Source of the DNA: Anaerovibrio sp. RM50
Lineage (GTDB): Bacteria; Bacillota; Negativicutes; Selenomonadales; Selenomonadaceae
Assembly: GCF_000622005.1 (NCBI RefSeq)
Contig: NZ_KK211383.1
Location: 124,001-188,000, forward strand
DNA: 64,000 nt
Direction: 5' to 3'
The notes beneath the pieces were generated by a model. That model searched no databases. It saw nothing but the letters and a program-made list of their open reading frames with translations, and was not told the origin of the DNA. The translations under genes were made by a program, and so were the position numbers. Positions 34,848-43,497 of this stretch are shown piece after piece (position 1 is the first letter of the stretch; every line of letters starts with the position of its first letter).

Positions 34848-35553
34848 CCAAAACCACGCCCTTCCCTTCATCTCTGGTAATAACACCATCACGTACCAGC
34901 AGCTGACGGCTGGCACATACTGCTATATCCGGCTCATGGGTTACCAAAATAATGGTACGTCCCTTTTCGTGCATGGACTGGAATATTTCCATTATCTCCT
35001 TGGTGGACTTGGTATCAAGATTGCCTGTTGGCTCGTCCGCCATGATAATCTGGGGATCATTTACCAGAGCGCGGGCAATGGCCACACGCTGGCGCTGGCC
35101 ACCTGAAAGCTCGTTGGGCTGATGGTCCGCCCGATCCGCCAGACCCACCTGCTCCAGAAAATACATGGCCCGCTCCTCCCGCTCATCTGAGTCCACCCCG
35201 GCATACACCAAAGGCAGGGCCACATTTTCCAAGGCGGAAATTCTGGAAAGCAGATTGAAATTCTGAAAAACAAAGCCAATTTTCTGATTTCTGGTCTTGG
35301 CCAGCATATCGTCACTGAGGTGGGCCACCTCCTGACCATCCAGTCTGTAGGATCCTACACTGGGGCGGTCAAGGCATCCCAGAATATTCATAAGCGTTGA
35401 CTTGCCTGAGCCTGATGGCCCCATAAGAGCAGCAAATTCCCCTTCCTTAATGTCAAGATCGATGCCATTGAGGGCCGCCACCTCCTGGTCTCCCACCTTA
35501 TACAGCTTTTTTATTCCCCTAAGGCTGATAGTAATTTTTTCAATATTCCCCAT
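34837..35553 (-). CDS. MacB/LolD-type ABC transporter ATP-binding protein
   Basis: A 238-residue ATPase. Walker A MGPSGSGKST (about 44-53), GFVFQNFNLL, signature [17 protein letters not shown], Walker [14 protein letters not shown]-loop ILVTHEPDIA. It powers the adjacent permease mechanically from the cytoplasmic face. In Proteobacterial MacB these two halves are fused; here they are separate genes with an 11-base overlap. Confidence 0.92.
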   Translation of the reverse strand: MGNIEKITISLRGIKKLYKVGDQEVAALNGIDLDIKEGEFAALMGPSGSGKSTLMNILGCLDRPSVGSYRLDGQEVAHLSDDMLAKTRNQKIGFVFQNFNLLSRISALENVALPLVYAGVDSDEREERAMYFLEQVGLADRADHQPNELSGGQRQRVAIARALVNDPQIIMADEPTGNLDTKSTKEIMEIFQSMHEKGRTIILVTHEPDIAVCASRQLLVRDGVITRDEGKGVVLDVV

Positions 35554-35572
35554 TAGTTATCAACCTCCGATC

Positions 35573-36700
35573 TTATATTGGAGGTCCGCCCGGGCCACCA
35601 CCCCTGGAGGCAGTGGAGCTGCTGGCTTTGGCCTTATAGGTAATGGCAACGGTATCTCCGTCTGAAAGGCCATCCTCAATTTCCACAAATTCATCACTGT
35701 AGATGCCAGTGGATACATAGCGTTTTTCAGTAGTGCCGTCCGGCAGACTCAGCTGAACATAGGAGCCCTTGGTATCAGTTTTCAATGCTGAAATTGGCAC
35801 CACCAGGGCATCCTCCTTCTCGGAGGTCACAATATCAACACGGGCTGTCATGGCCGGCAAAAGCAGATTATCCGGATCATCAACGTCCAACACCACATAA
35901 TAGTAAATTACGCTGGCACTGGAGGAGGAGGAAGCAGAACTGTTGCTGGAGTTGGTATTCCAGCTGTTGGTCACATCGGTCTGGGAAATCTTGGAAACCT
36001 TGGCATTAAAGGTTTTTCCAGTGTATGTATCAACGGTAAAGGTGGCATTCTGGCCCACCTTCACGCTGCCAATATCTGTTTCATCCACCTTGGCCAGAAT
36101 CTGCTTTTTGCTCATATCTGCAATGGTCATAATTACAGTAGGATTGCTGTTGCCCTGAACGGCCATGGTTCCGGCACTCTTAGGCTCCCCTACCACAACG
36201 CCGTCCATAGGAGCCACAATAACTGTCTCACTTAAATCGGACTGGGTTTTTTCCAAATTACTGGATGCGGTATCATAGGTTAGCTGGGCATCCTCCAGCT
36301 CCTCCTGGGACTTGGCCCCAATGGAATTAAGGTAGGATACGCGATGATACTTGGCCTTGGCATTAATCAGCTTAAATTCCGCCTGGTCATTGGAGGCCTC
36401 ATAATCCTTGCCGTCCAATATGGCCACCGTCTGCCCCGCCGTTACGTGGTCGTTTTCCTTCACCAGCACCGACTTGATACGGGCTGTAATCTTGGAGCTT
36501 ACCTCTACGGAATCCACAGGACGGATGGTGCCTGTGGCGGATACCGTGGACTTTATTTTCATGCGCTGAACCTTGGCCATTTCAGTGGCTGGCTTGTTCT
36601 TCTCCGCCTGAGAGTTGCTGTAATACATATACCCGCCAAATATTACCACCAGAATTGCCACTATTATGCCAGCTATGGTGAAAGTCTTTTTCTTTCTCAT
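35573..36700 (-). CDS. macA: MacA-type periplasmic adaptor protein
   Basis: A 375-residue membrane-fusion protein. N-terminal anchor helix (about 7-28), lipoyl half-motifs (ARIKSVLVKENDHVTAGQTVAILDG and VIVAPMDGVVVGE) around an α-hairpin (about 98-150), then β-barrel and membrane-proximal domains. The end is unusual, an S-T-A-S run followed by RGGGPGGPPI. A low-complexity serine stretch (NSSNSSASSSSSASV, about 258-272) lies in the β-barrel. It links the MacB transporter to TolC. Confidence 0.92.
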   Translation of the reverse strand: MRKKKTFTIAGIIVAILVVIFGGYMYYSNSQAEKNKPATEMAKVQRMKIKSTVSATGTIRPVDSVEVSSKITARIKSVLVKENDHVTAGQTVAILDGKDYEASNDQAEFKLINAKAKYHRVSYLNSIGAKSQEELEDAQLTYDTASSNLEKTQSDLSETVIVAPMDGVVVGEPKSAGTMAVQGNSNPTVIMTIADMSKKQILAKVDETDIGSVKVGQNATFTVDTYTGKTFNAKVSKISQTDVTNSWNTNSSNSSASSSSSASVIYYYVVLDVDDPDNLLLPAMTARVDIVTSEKEDALVVPISALKTDTKGSYVQLSLPDGTTEKRYVSTGIYSDEFVEIEDGLSDGDTVAITYKAKASSSTASRGGGPGGPPI

Positions 36701-36735
36701 AGTTTTGCCTCTTTTCTAACTTGGGAATTAGCCCT

Positions 36736-38046
36736 TTATTTTTCAGCAGGAGCATTTGAAAGGGTGGAGGTGGAAGGATGAACATCCAGTCCCATATCAC
36801 TTTCCACAGCAGCCTTGTGTCTTGCGTAATCATACTGAGCACTAAAGTAATTGTGCTGTGCCCGTTCCAGAGCATCCTGGGCATCGATAATATCCAGCAT
36901 TATACCCTCGCCAGCCTTATACTTCTCATTGGCAATAAAGTAATCCTCCTGAGCCTCGCGAACGGCCTCCTTGGTGGATTCAAAGCGCTTTTCTGCTTCC
37001 CGCATACTGTTATAGTCCGTGCGGACATTCATGTCCACAGTACCCTTGTCCTTGCTGAGGGTAAGCTTGGCCGTCTCCAGATCCACCTTGGCGGCATTTA
37101 CCTTTCCCTTGGTAACGCCACTGTCCCAGATGTTCCAGCTAACGCCGATAGTTCCGGAAACGCTGTGATTGTCGCGGCTTGGCACCACCTGATCGCTCCA
37201 GCCGGTGTTTACGCTGAGATCCACCGTTGGCATGTAGCCCGCTTGAGCGTTCTTAAGGGCCAGCTCCTTCTGCTTCACCTGATATTCATCCACGATTAAA
37301 TCCTTGCGATTCTCCAAAGCGTATGCCACGCAGGAATTTACATCATCTTCAAAGGGCTCGTAAACAAAGTCGTCCGTCAGCTCCAATGGCTCGTTCTGGT
37401 CCATAAAAAGGAGATTTTTTAACTTGCTGATGGAGTTTTCATAGGCATTTTCCCCTTTTATCAGGCTCTGGCGGGCATCAGCCAGCTCCACCTGGGAGCG
37501 GAGCACATCTATTTTGGCCTTGCTGCCGGCATTGTAGAGCTGCTCCACGTTGGTAAGGTGCTGCTGGTACTTGTCCACGGAATCCTGATAAACCGCCGTC
37601 TGCTTTCTGGCCTGTAAAACGTCATAATAGGCCTTGATTACCTCCAATTTGGTGGTTTCCCACTTGCGCTGGGTCTGGAGCTTGGCAATATCCACGCCGA
37701 TTTCCGCGCTTTCAATATTACGGCCCGTTGTGTTTCCGTTAAAAATAGGCATGGACGCAGAAATACTGGTATTGTTGTTGTTATTCCAACCCATGTCGTT
37801 CTGCTCGGACTTGCCAAAATTGGTCCCCGCCTTTACGGAAATACTGTTACTTCCTCTGGCCTGGCTCAGCTTGGCCTGGGCAGAATCCTCTGCCAGTCTG
37901 GTTATATTTACGTCAGGATTATTAACCAGAGCCGTCTGTATGGCCTCCTCCAGTGACAGGGCCGCACATTCCCCGGACGCCGGAGCTCCTGCCATAAAGC
38001 CGCTGGCAGCCAGCAATATGGCTCCTATTAAAAATCTCTTTTTCAT
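36736..38046 (-). CDS. tolC: TolC-family outer-membrane efflux protein
   Basis: A 436-residue outer-membrane protein. Signal peptide about 1-28 (LIGAILLAASGFMAGAPASG). Two OEP repeats each begin with the family motif (LSLEEAIQTALVNNPDVNI and VAYALENRKDLIVDEYQVK) and contain long coiled coils. It forms the outer-membrane channel of the MacAB system and is direct evidence for a diderm envelope. The ATG at 38046 has AAGGA eight bases upstream; the in-frame ATG at 38055 overlaps that site. First gene of the tolC-macA-macB operon. Confidence 0.93.
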   Translation of the reverse strand: MKKRFLIGAILLAASGFMAGAPASGECAALSLEEAIQTALVNNPDVNITRLAEDSAQAKLSQARGSNSISVKAGTNFGKSEQNDMGWNNNNNTSISASMPIFNGNTTGRNIESAEIGVDIAKLQTQRKWETTKLEVIKAYYDVLQARKQTAVYQDSVDKYQQHLTNVEQLYNAGSKAKIDVLRSQVELADARQSLIKGENAYENSISKLKNLLFMDQNEPLELTDDFVYEPFEDDVNSCVAYALENRKDLIVDEYQVKQKELALKNAQAGYMPTVDLSVNTGWSDQVVPSRDNHSVSGTIGVSWNIWDSGVTKGKVNAAKVDLETAKLTLSKDKGTVDMNVRTDYNSMREAEKRFESTKEAVREAQEDYFIANEKYKAGEGIMLDIIDAQDALERAQHNYFSAQYDYARHKAAVESDMGLDVHPSTSTLSNAPAEK

Positions 38047-38113
38047 AATTAACATCCTTTCAAAGCTCCCGGCCCATCATCGGGGCAGAACCTGTTAAAA
38101 ACAGTGTTTTTAT

Positions 38114-38125
38114 CTCATTAATGAG
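38114..38125. promoter_or_regulatory. Palindrome upstream of the tolC-macAB operon
   Basis: The perfect 12-bp palindrome CTCATTAATGAG lies 68 bases upstream of the tolC start. It could be an operator for a local efflux regulator. No -35/-10 pair stands out, so this is tentative. Confidence 0.35.
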
Positions 38126-38186
38126 TATATGACCTGAACATAAACATTTTATAAACTAAAAATTAAAATCCCATTAATTTAAGGAC

Positions 38187-39338
38187 TTATTGTATTTTCT
38201 CCTTCATAACCTCAATGGCCCTCTTAAGCTGGACATCCTCAGTTGGATTTTCCGGCAGTTCTATTTCCACATCGGGCTGAATGCCGATGCCATCGATGCT
38301 GGCGCCAGATGGGGTGTAATACTTGGCCACGGTGAGCTTAATACCGTCACCCCTGAAAAGTGGCATAATGGTCTGAACAGAGCCCTTGCCATAGGATTTC
38401 ATTCCCACCAAAGTGGCCGCACCCCTGTCCTTCAGGGCTCCAGCCAAAATCTCCGAAGCACTGGCACTGTTGCCGTCAATAAGCACCACAATAGGAAGGC
38501 CCCTCTCAGTCAGACTGGATTCAAAGACCTGCTTATTGCCGGATTTATCTATGAGAGATACCACTTCCCCCTCGGGCACCACCATATTGGCGATTTCCAT
38601 ACAGGAAGTAACCAGCCCCCCCGGATTGGCTCTCAGATCAATAATAAGCCCCTTGGCATTCTTGGCCTTTTCCTTTTCCAGAGCATCCTTGAATTCCTTG
38701 CCAGTGTTTTCACTGAAGGAAGCAATGCGAATATAGCCGATATCAGTATCCGGAATCATCTCCCCCGCTGCGGTGGTCATGGCAATAATGGAGCGGGTAA
38801 GGGTATAATCCTTGTCCTCTTCTCCCTGACGGCGGATGGTGATTACCACCTGGGTTCCCTCAACGCCACGGATTTTTCCCACCACTTCCTCTGGCTGAAG
38901 CTCGGAAACGGGAGTCCCCTCCACGGCAATTACTTCATCCCCGGCCTGAAGTCCAGCCTCCTGGCCAGGAGTATTTTCCATTACGGACATAATCTTGCAG
39001 TGGCCCGGCTCAGCAAAGCTCATAACCACTCCAATGCCACCAAAGGTACCATTATTTATATCATTAAGCTGACGATATTTTTCCTCATCAAGGTAAATGG
39101 AATACTTGTCTCCCAAGGACTTCATCATGCCATCAATGGAACCGTTAATAAGTGCTGTACGGTCCACCTCTCCGGCAAAATGACTTTCCACGAAACGCAC
39201 AGTGGCTATAAAGCGGATCATATCCCCTGCCTTTACCACTGAGCCCCCCATAAGATAAAGGGCAGCACAGCCTGTCACCACCAAAGTAATCAGTACAGTG
39301 CTGATTACAAGAAGAATATTTTTCATAGTCTGACTCAT
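38187..39338 (-). CDS. ctpA: C-terminal processing peptidase, S41 family
   Basis: A 383-residue exported serine protease. One N-terminal helix (about 5-30), PDZ domain (about 85-165, GTFGGIGVVM, AGLQAGDEVIAVEG), then the S41 core with the nucleophile in DGNSASASEILAGAL and the general-base Lys in GMKSYGKGSVQ. It cleaves envelope proteins from their C-termini. The frame is open to 39422, but GGAG lies seven bases before the ATG at 39338. Downstream of the M23 gene and ftsEX, a common envelope cluster in Firmicutes. Confidence 0.93.
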   Translation of the reverse strand: MSQTMKNILLVISTVLITLVVTGCAALYLMGGSVVKAGDMIRFIATVRFVESHFAGEVDRTALINGSIDGMMKSLGDKYSIYLDEEKYRQLNDINNGTFGGIGVVMSFAEPGHCKIMSVMENTPGQEAGLQAGDEVIAVEGTPVSELQPEEVVGKIRGVEGTQVVITIRRQGEEDKDYTLTRSIIAMTTAAGEMIPDTDIGYIRIASFSENTGKEFKDALEKEKAKNAKGLIIDLRANPGGLVTSCMEIANMVVPEGEVVSLIDKSGNKQVFESSLTERGLPIVVLIDGNSASASEILAGALKDRGAATLVGMKSYGKGSVQTIMPLFRGDGIKLTVAKYYTPSGASIDGIGIQPDVEIELPENPTEDVQLKRAIEVMKEKIQ

Positions 39339-39432
39339 GGACATTCTCCATTCATTTCCAAAATAACCCCTAAAGCAAATTAGAGCCCTTTCGCCTGCCA
39401 CTGTGGGCAGGCAAAAGAGCACGCTAATATTA

Positions 39433-40566
39433 TTACAAATAACTATATGGACTTACAGGCTCACCGTTTTCACGAACCTCGAAATGGCAATGAGGTCCCG
39501 TGGAATTACCAGTGGATCCGCAAAGGGCAATGGTCTGGCCCTGGGTTACGGACTCACCAACACCCACCAAGAGAGACTGATTATGACCATACAGGGTAGT
39601 AATGCCGCCGCCGTGGTCAATAATAACAGTGTTGCCATAACCGCTGATCCAGCCGGAATGAATAACAGTTCCAGTGGCAGCAGCCGCAATTGGCTCACCA
39701 TAATCGCCGCCAATATCCAGACCGCTGTGATAACGCTGGGTACCAAAAATTGGATGGGTGCGCCAACCAAATTCAGATGTAATAGGACCATAAATAGGCC
39801 ATATCATGGCACCGGAGCCACTGCCAACATAGCTGCCCCCCACCATCTGGCTGCGCTGAATCATGCGGGTAATTTCCTCAGATGCCGCCATGATTTCCTC
39901 ATAGGCCTGCTGTGAAACTTCCCTGTCATACTCTGCCTTATCCAAAAGGACCTGCTGCTCCTGCTTCTTGTCCAGCATATTCTGCTGTTTTATTTCAGCA
40001 TCTGCCACCAGAAGCTCCACATCAGCCTTGTCCTTTTCCAGCTTGGCCTTGGTAGCCATCACTACCTCGCGGTCAGCCTTAACCTTCATAATGAGCTCAT
40101 AATCATGCTTTATAATGCGCTTGAGAATGTCCATACGGGTAAGGAAATCAGAGAAATCCTTGGCCCCGAAGAGCACATCCACATAGCTGATCTGACCGTT
40201 GATGTAAATATCCCTTACACGTTTGGCCAGCTTTTTGTTCTTTTTCTTCAGATCCTTCTCGGTTTTTTCCAGCAGCTCCGTATTGTCGTCAATATCGGAC
40301 TTAACCTGATCCAGTCTGCCTTTGACTTCCTTGTATTCGGCGGTGGCTACATCCACTTCCTCCTGCAAAACCCGCAGCTTTTCAGAGAGATTGTCCACAC
40401 GGGCCTGGGCCTCGTTGGTAATCTCCTGCTGCTGGGCTGCCTTCTCCTGAAGATCCTGAAGCTGTGCCTCAAGATCGTCAGCCAGAGCAGTCCCCGCCAC
40501 AGAAAGTGACATAAAAATGGCCATCACCATACTGGCCGTCTTGTGCTTTGTAGTAAAAATACCCAT
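39433..40566 (-). CDS. M23 peptidase with coiled coil (EnvC/NlpD-like division factor)
   Basis: A 377-residue exported protein. Signal peptide about 1-29 (ending GTALADD), a long coiled coil (about 30-235, rich in E, K, Q and D) and a LytM/M23 domain (about 265-377). Zn ligands are present in YHSGLDIGGDYGEP (H-x3-D) and GPHCHFEVR (H-x-H), so it is probably active. Immediately downstream of ftsX by nine bases, it is the likely FtsEX-controlled murein hydrolase or activator. Confidence 0.92.
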   Translation of the reverse strand: MGIFTTKHKTASMVMAIFMSLSVAGTALADDLEAQLQDLQEKAAQQQEITNEAQARVDNLSEKLRVLQEEVDVATAEYKEVKGRLDQVKSDIDDNTELLEKTEKDLKKKNKKLAKRVRDIYINGQISYVDVLFGAKDFSDFLTRMDILKRIIKHDYELIMKVKADREVVMATKAKLEKDKADVELLVADAEIKQQNMLDKKQEQQVLLDKAEYDREVSQQAYEEIMAASEEITRMIQRSQMVGGSYVGSGSGAMIWPIYGPITSEFGWRTHPIFGTQRYHSGLDIGGDYGEPIAAAATGTVIHSGWISGYGNTVIIDHGGGITTLYGHNQSLLVGVGESVTQGQTIALCGSTGNSTGPHCHFEVRENGEPVSPYSYL

Positions 40567-40575
40567 AGCAGCACC

Positions 40576-41463
40576 TCAGACCTTCAGGAAACGCTTGATG
40601 GAGACGGTACTGCCGATGGCCCCCATAATCATGCCGCCAATAACCACAATCAATGTAACGTAAGTGAGGAATGGCTCCTCTGGAATCAGCGGGAAGAAGG
40701 CCAAAGTATCGTAAATCTTGGCAGTAATGCCGGAATAGGTGAGGCGCAGCACAACGGAAGCGATAATACTTCCCAAAAAGCCCATCACAATACCCTCCAG
40801 CACAAATGGCCAGCGAATAAACCAGTCAGTTGCCCCTACGTATTTCATAATGGCAATCTCCTTGCGGCGGGCAAACACCGTAAGGCGAATGGTATTGGAA
40901 ATAATAAATAGGGTGGCCAAAGCCAGCACCATCATCAGGGCAAAGCCGAAAATACGAATGAGACGGGTAATATCAAAGAGATGCTCCATAACGTCCTGAC
41001 CGTACTTGGCACTGTCAACTCCCTCGAACTTTTCAATGTTCTCAGCGGCGGTTTTGACCATTTCCGGCTGAAGCACCATAACCTCGAAGGAATCAGGTAA
41101 AGGATTTGTCTCATCAAGAGCATCCAAAAGTGTCTTCTGGTCACCCAGACGCTCCTTGAATTTCTCCATGGCCTCTTCCTTGGTCACGAAGGTAACCTTC
41201 TCAACGCCCTGCATCTGCTTAAGTTCCTTCTCCAGATCCTTGGCATCCTCACGGGAGAAATCATCCTCCAGATAAACCTTGATCTGAACCTGGGATTCCA
41301 TGGTATCCACCATTTTATTCATATTCATAACCAGCATGAGGAACATGCCGAAAATAAACAGGGATACAGCAACAGTGCCGATGGAAGCAACGGACATCCA
41401 GTTGTTGCGCTTAAGGGAGTGCATAACCTCCCGGACAAAATACTCCACAGTATTAATGTTCAT
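40576..41463 (-). CDS. ftsX: Cell division ABC permease FtsX
   Basis: A 295-residue membrane protein with four helices (about 23-45 and three after 170). The extracytoplasmic loop between the first two (about 50-165) has VQIKVYLEDDFSREDAKDLEKEL. The motif RKEIAIMKYVGATDWFIRWPFVLEG is typical. The ATG at 41463 has GGAGG eight bases upstream and overlaps ftsE by 11 bases; the in-frame start at 41490 lacks a site. It passes FtsE ATPase motion to the M23 factor next door. Confidence 0.95.
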   Translation of the reverse strand: MNINTVEYFVREVMHSLKRNNWMSVASIGTVAVSLFIFGMFLMLVMNMNKMVDTMESQVQIKVYLEDDFSREDAKDLEKELKQMQGVEKVTFVTKEEAMEKFKERLGDQKTLLDALDETNPLPDSFEVMVLQPEMVKTAAENIEKFEGVDSAKYGQDVMEHLFDITRLIRIFGFALMMVLALATLFIISNTIRLTVFARRKEIAIMKYVGATDWFIRWPFVLEGIVMGFLGSIIASVVLRLTYSGITAKIYDTLAFFPLIPEEPFLTYVTLIVVIGGMIMGAIGSTVSIKRFLKV

Positions 41464-42139
41464 AGCCGTAACCTCCTCGTGCCTCGTCACGGACTATTTC
41501 ACCATTCTCAATGGCAATTACACGCTTCTGCATGGCATCCACAATGGTCTTATCATGGGTTGCCATTACGATGGTGGTGCCGGAAGCATTAATGCTCTTG
41601 AAAATGTCCATAATACCCCATGAAGTCTCCGGATCAAGGTTACCCGTAGGCTCGTCGGCGATAACGATGGCAGGATTATTTACAATAGCACGGGCAATGG
41701 CCACACGCTGCTGCTCGCCACCGGAGAGCTGATTTGGGAAGCACTTGTACTTGTCACGAAGTCCCACAATATCCAGCACGTTGTTCACGTTGCGCTGCAT
41801 CATGCGGCGCGGTGCCTCAATAACCTGCATGGCAAAGGCAATGTTCTCATACACTGTCTTGTCCGGCAGCAGGCGGTAATCCTGGAAAATTACGCCCAAA
41901 GAACGGCGCAAAAAAGGCACATCCCTGTTGGACATGTGTATAATATCACGGCCGTTGACGGTGAGAATGCCGGAGGACGGCAAAACCTCACGAAACAGCA
42001 TCTTAATAAAGGTGGATTTGCCGGCGCCACTAGGGCCTACCAAAAACACAAACTCACCCTTCTTAATATCAACATTGATATGATTGAGGGCAATGGCACC
42101 ATTGTCATATACCTTCATAACATCATTCATATGAATCAT
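41453..42139 (-). CDS. ftsE: Cell division ATP-binding protein FtsE
   Basis: A 228-residue ATPase. Starts [20 protein letters not shown]; Walker [28 protein letters not shown], signature [15 protein letters not shown], Walker [15 protein letters not shown]-loop MATHDK. Works with FtsX to control septal murein hydrolysis. GGAGG lies seven bases before the ATG. Confidence 0.96.
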   Translation of the reverse strand: MIHMNDVMKVYDNGAIALNHINVDIKKGEFVFLVGPSGAGKSTFIKMLFREVLPSSGILTVNGRDIIHMSNRDVPFLRRSLGVIFQDYRLLPDKTVYENIAFAMQVIEAPRRMMQRNVNNVLDIVGLRDKYKCFPNQLSGGEQQRVAIARAIVNNPAIVIADEPTGNLDPETSWGIMDIFKSINASGTTIVMATHDKTIVDAMQKRVIAIENGEIVRDEARGGYGYEH

Positions 42140-42169
42140 CGAGAAACCTCCATTTCTACACTGAACTTA

Positions 42170-42198
42170 ATTTTATCACAAATGGAGCTATTCTAAAA
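42170..42198 (-). promoter_or_regulatory. ftsE promoter (extended -10 type)
   Basis: On the minus strand TTTTAG (42193-42198), 17 bases, TAAAAT (42170-42175) preceded by TGA, an extended -10. The same arrangement recurs upstream of the Rpn gene. Confidence 0.5.
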
Positions 42199-42256
42199 GA
42201 ATTATCAATTAGAGGTTTTTGGTTTCGCCATACACTAACAGTTAATCCTAATGAAA

Positions 42257-42297
42257 AAAGAGAGCTGATGCAACAACATAGTGCAGTCACTCTCTTT
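42257..42297 (-). terminator. Terminator of the Rpn gene
   Basis: AAAGAGAG pairs with CTCTCTTT with an inner TGCA/TGCA pairing; T-rich sequence follows on the minus strand. Confidence 0.75.
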
Positions 42298-42346
42298 CTT
42301 ATTTTCATTATTCGTGTACTATGGCTGATTTTATTACACACGCGAT

Positions 42347-43213
42347 TCAGTTGTACGCGAGGTTATTTCTCTTGGCAATTTCCATAACATTTTCCAGAGG
42401 TGTATCAGCCTGTCGCGAGATTTTTTCGTATGGTTCACGGTCTTTGAGCATATTAATAACAACCTTTATAGTTTTTGCTTCCGTAGCTTTCTTGGTAGCT
42501 TCTTCAGCTGCTTCTTCTGCCCTGACTTCCATGGCCCTGTTCCAATCCCATTTGAAATTTACCATATCCAAAACCTCCCTCTGTTCCTTGTTGGAGAAAT
42601 AGTCTTTCAAAAAATCATTTTCTTTACAATACTGTATAGCCTTAATAATAGCTTGACGAAGGGGTTTGCCCTCAGATATTTTCTGCCGCACCTGGGCAAC
42701 GAAGATACTGTAGCACTTCAAATCATTGCATTTTTGCAAAAGTTCACTGCTTTTATCATAGTTTATGTTAAAAGCCGAAAGCTCCAGCTCCAAAGAATGA
42801 GTTTTTTCCGTAAAAGCATCTGACAATCGCATTATCCAATGCTCCGGTGTCTCATCAGTCCCGTTGTAAAACACATAAAACTCTGGTGCAGGAAGTAGTA
42901 TACGAGTCTTTTTGTAGGGAGCATCAGGTTTAACTCTTTGCCGGTACAATTTAGCAATGTACCAAAGCATCCGCAGTGGCATATTTTCCGACAGTGTTGA
43001 CTGGTGTTCCATGAGTACGATATGACGGTTCCCCACCATAAAGCTGATGTCATTCTTGATATCTTCAAAAAATGTTCCCCGTAAGGTGGTAATCTTGATG
43101 TCCTTTACAGCGACCTTCTCACCAGTCAAAGCATAATAGATTCCCTGTAGCCTCTTTTTGTCATTAAAAATGTCACGAAACAGTGAATCCTTATATGTTC
43201 GTCTAGCCTTCAT
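42347..43213 (-). CDS. Rpn-family recombination-promoting nuclease / PD-(D/E)XK transposase-like protein
   Basis: A 288-residue protein of the Rpn (PDDEXK_2) group. N-terminal YKDSLFRDIFNDKKRLQGIYYALTG is the family mark. The nuclease core is DISFMVGNRHIVLMEHQSTLSENMPLRMLWYIA, where D, E and Q stand in the usual catalytic positions (MEHQS). The C-terminal part has an A- and E-rich coiled coil and a helical YEKISRQADTPLENV unit. Rpn proteins nick DNA and stimulate RecA-independent recombination; natural roles include phage defence. The ATG at 43213 has GGGAGGG seven bases upstream. Confidence 0.85.
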   Translation of the reverse strand: MKARRTYKDSLFRDIFNDKKRLQGIYYALTGEKVAVKDIKITTLRGTFFEDIKNDISFMVGNRHIVLMEHQSTLSENMPLRMLWYIAKLYRQRVKPDAPYKKTRILLPAPEFYVFYNGTDETPEHWIMRLSDAFTEKTHSLELELSAFNINYDKSSELLQKCNDLKCYSIFVAQVRQKISEGKPLRQAIIKAIQYCKENDFLKDYFSNKEQREVLDMVNFKWDWNRAMEVRAEEAAEEATKKATEAKTIKVVINMLKDREPYEKISRQADTPLENVMEIAKRNNLAYN

Positions 43214-43305
43214 AAAACGACCCTCCCATGTCATTTTTAAAAAAATCGACCATGGGAAAGCCCTTAAAAGGCTTCTTTTACATGTATCCTCCCAATCTCA
43301 ACCTA

Positions 43306-43334
43306 ATTTTATCACAAAAGCGGATAACCTAAAA
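43306..43334 (-). promoter_or_regulatory. Rpn gene promoter, copy of the ftsE promoter
   Basis: Minus-strand TTTTAG (43329-43334), 17 bases, TAAAAT (43306-43311) preceded by TGA. The surrounding 40 bases match 32/40 positions upstream of ftsE. Confidence 0.5.
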
Positions 43335-43350
43335 GAAATATGTTATGGCT

Positions 43351-43442
43351 CATTCCCTCAGATTTTACAATTTCATTCCCTCAGTTTTTACGATTCCATT
43401 CCTTCATATTTCATATTTTCATTCCCTCATATTTCATGTACC
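43351..43442. repeat. Four tandem 23-bp repeats
   Basis: Each unit begins CATTCCCTCA (CATTCCTTCA in unit 3) at 43351, 43374, 43397 and 43420, exactly 23 bp apart, followed by a T-rich half. Units 1-2 and 3-4 are more alike than across the pairs, which suggests stepwise duplication. They lie upstream of the Rpn promoter. Confidence 0.8.
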
Positions 43443-43450
43443 AAAAAATA

Positions 43451-43480
43451 CCCTTAGTACACAGCTAATTGTACCAAGGG
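43451..43480 (-). terminator. Terminator of the FrdX-like gene
   Basis: CCCTTAGTAC pairs with GTACCAAGGG (one mismatch), then TATTTTTT on the minus strand. Confidence 0.82.
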
Positions 43481-43497
43481 CATCTCTACACTAATAT

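Noticed and set aside
43351-43442. CRISPR array
   Set aside because: The four 23-bp units are contiguous with no unique spacers, and no cas gene is present.
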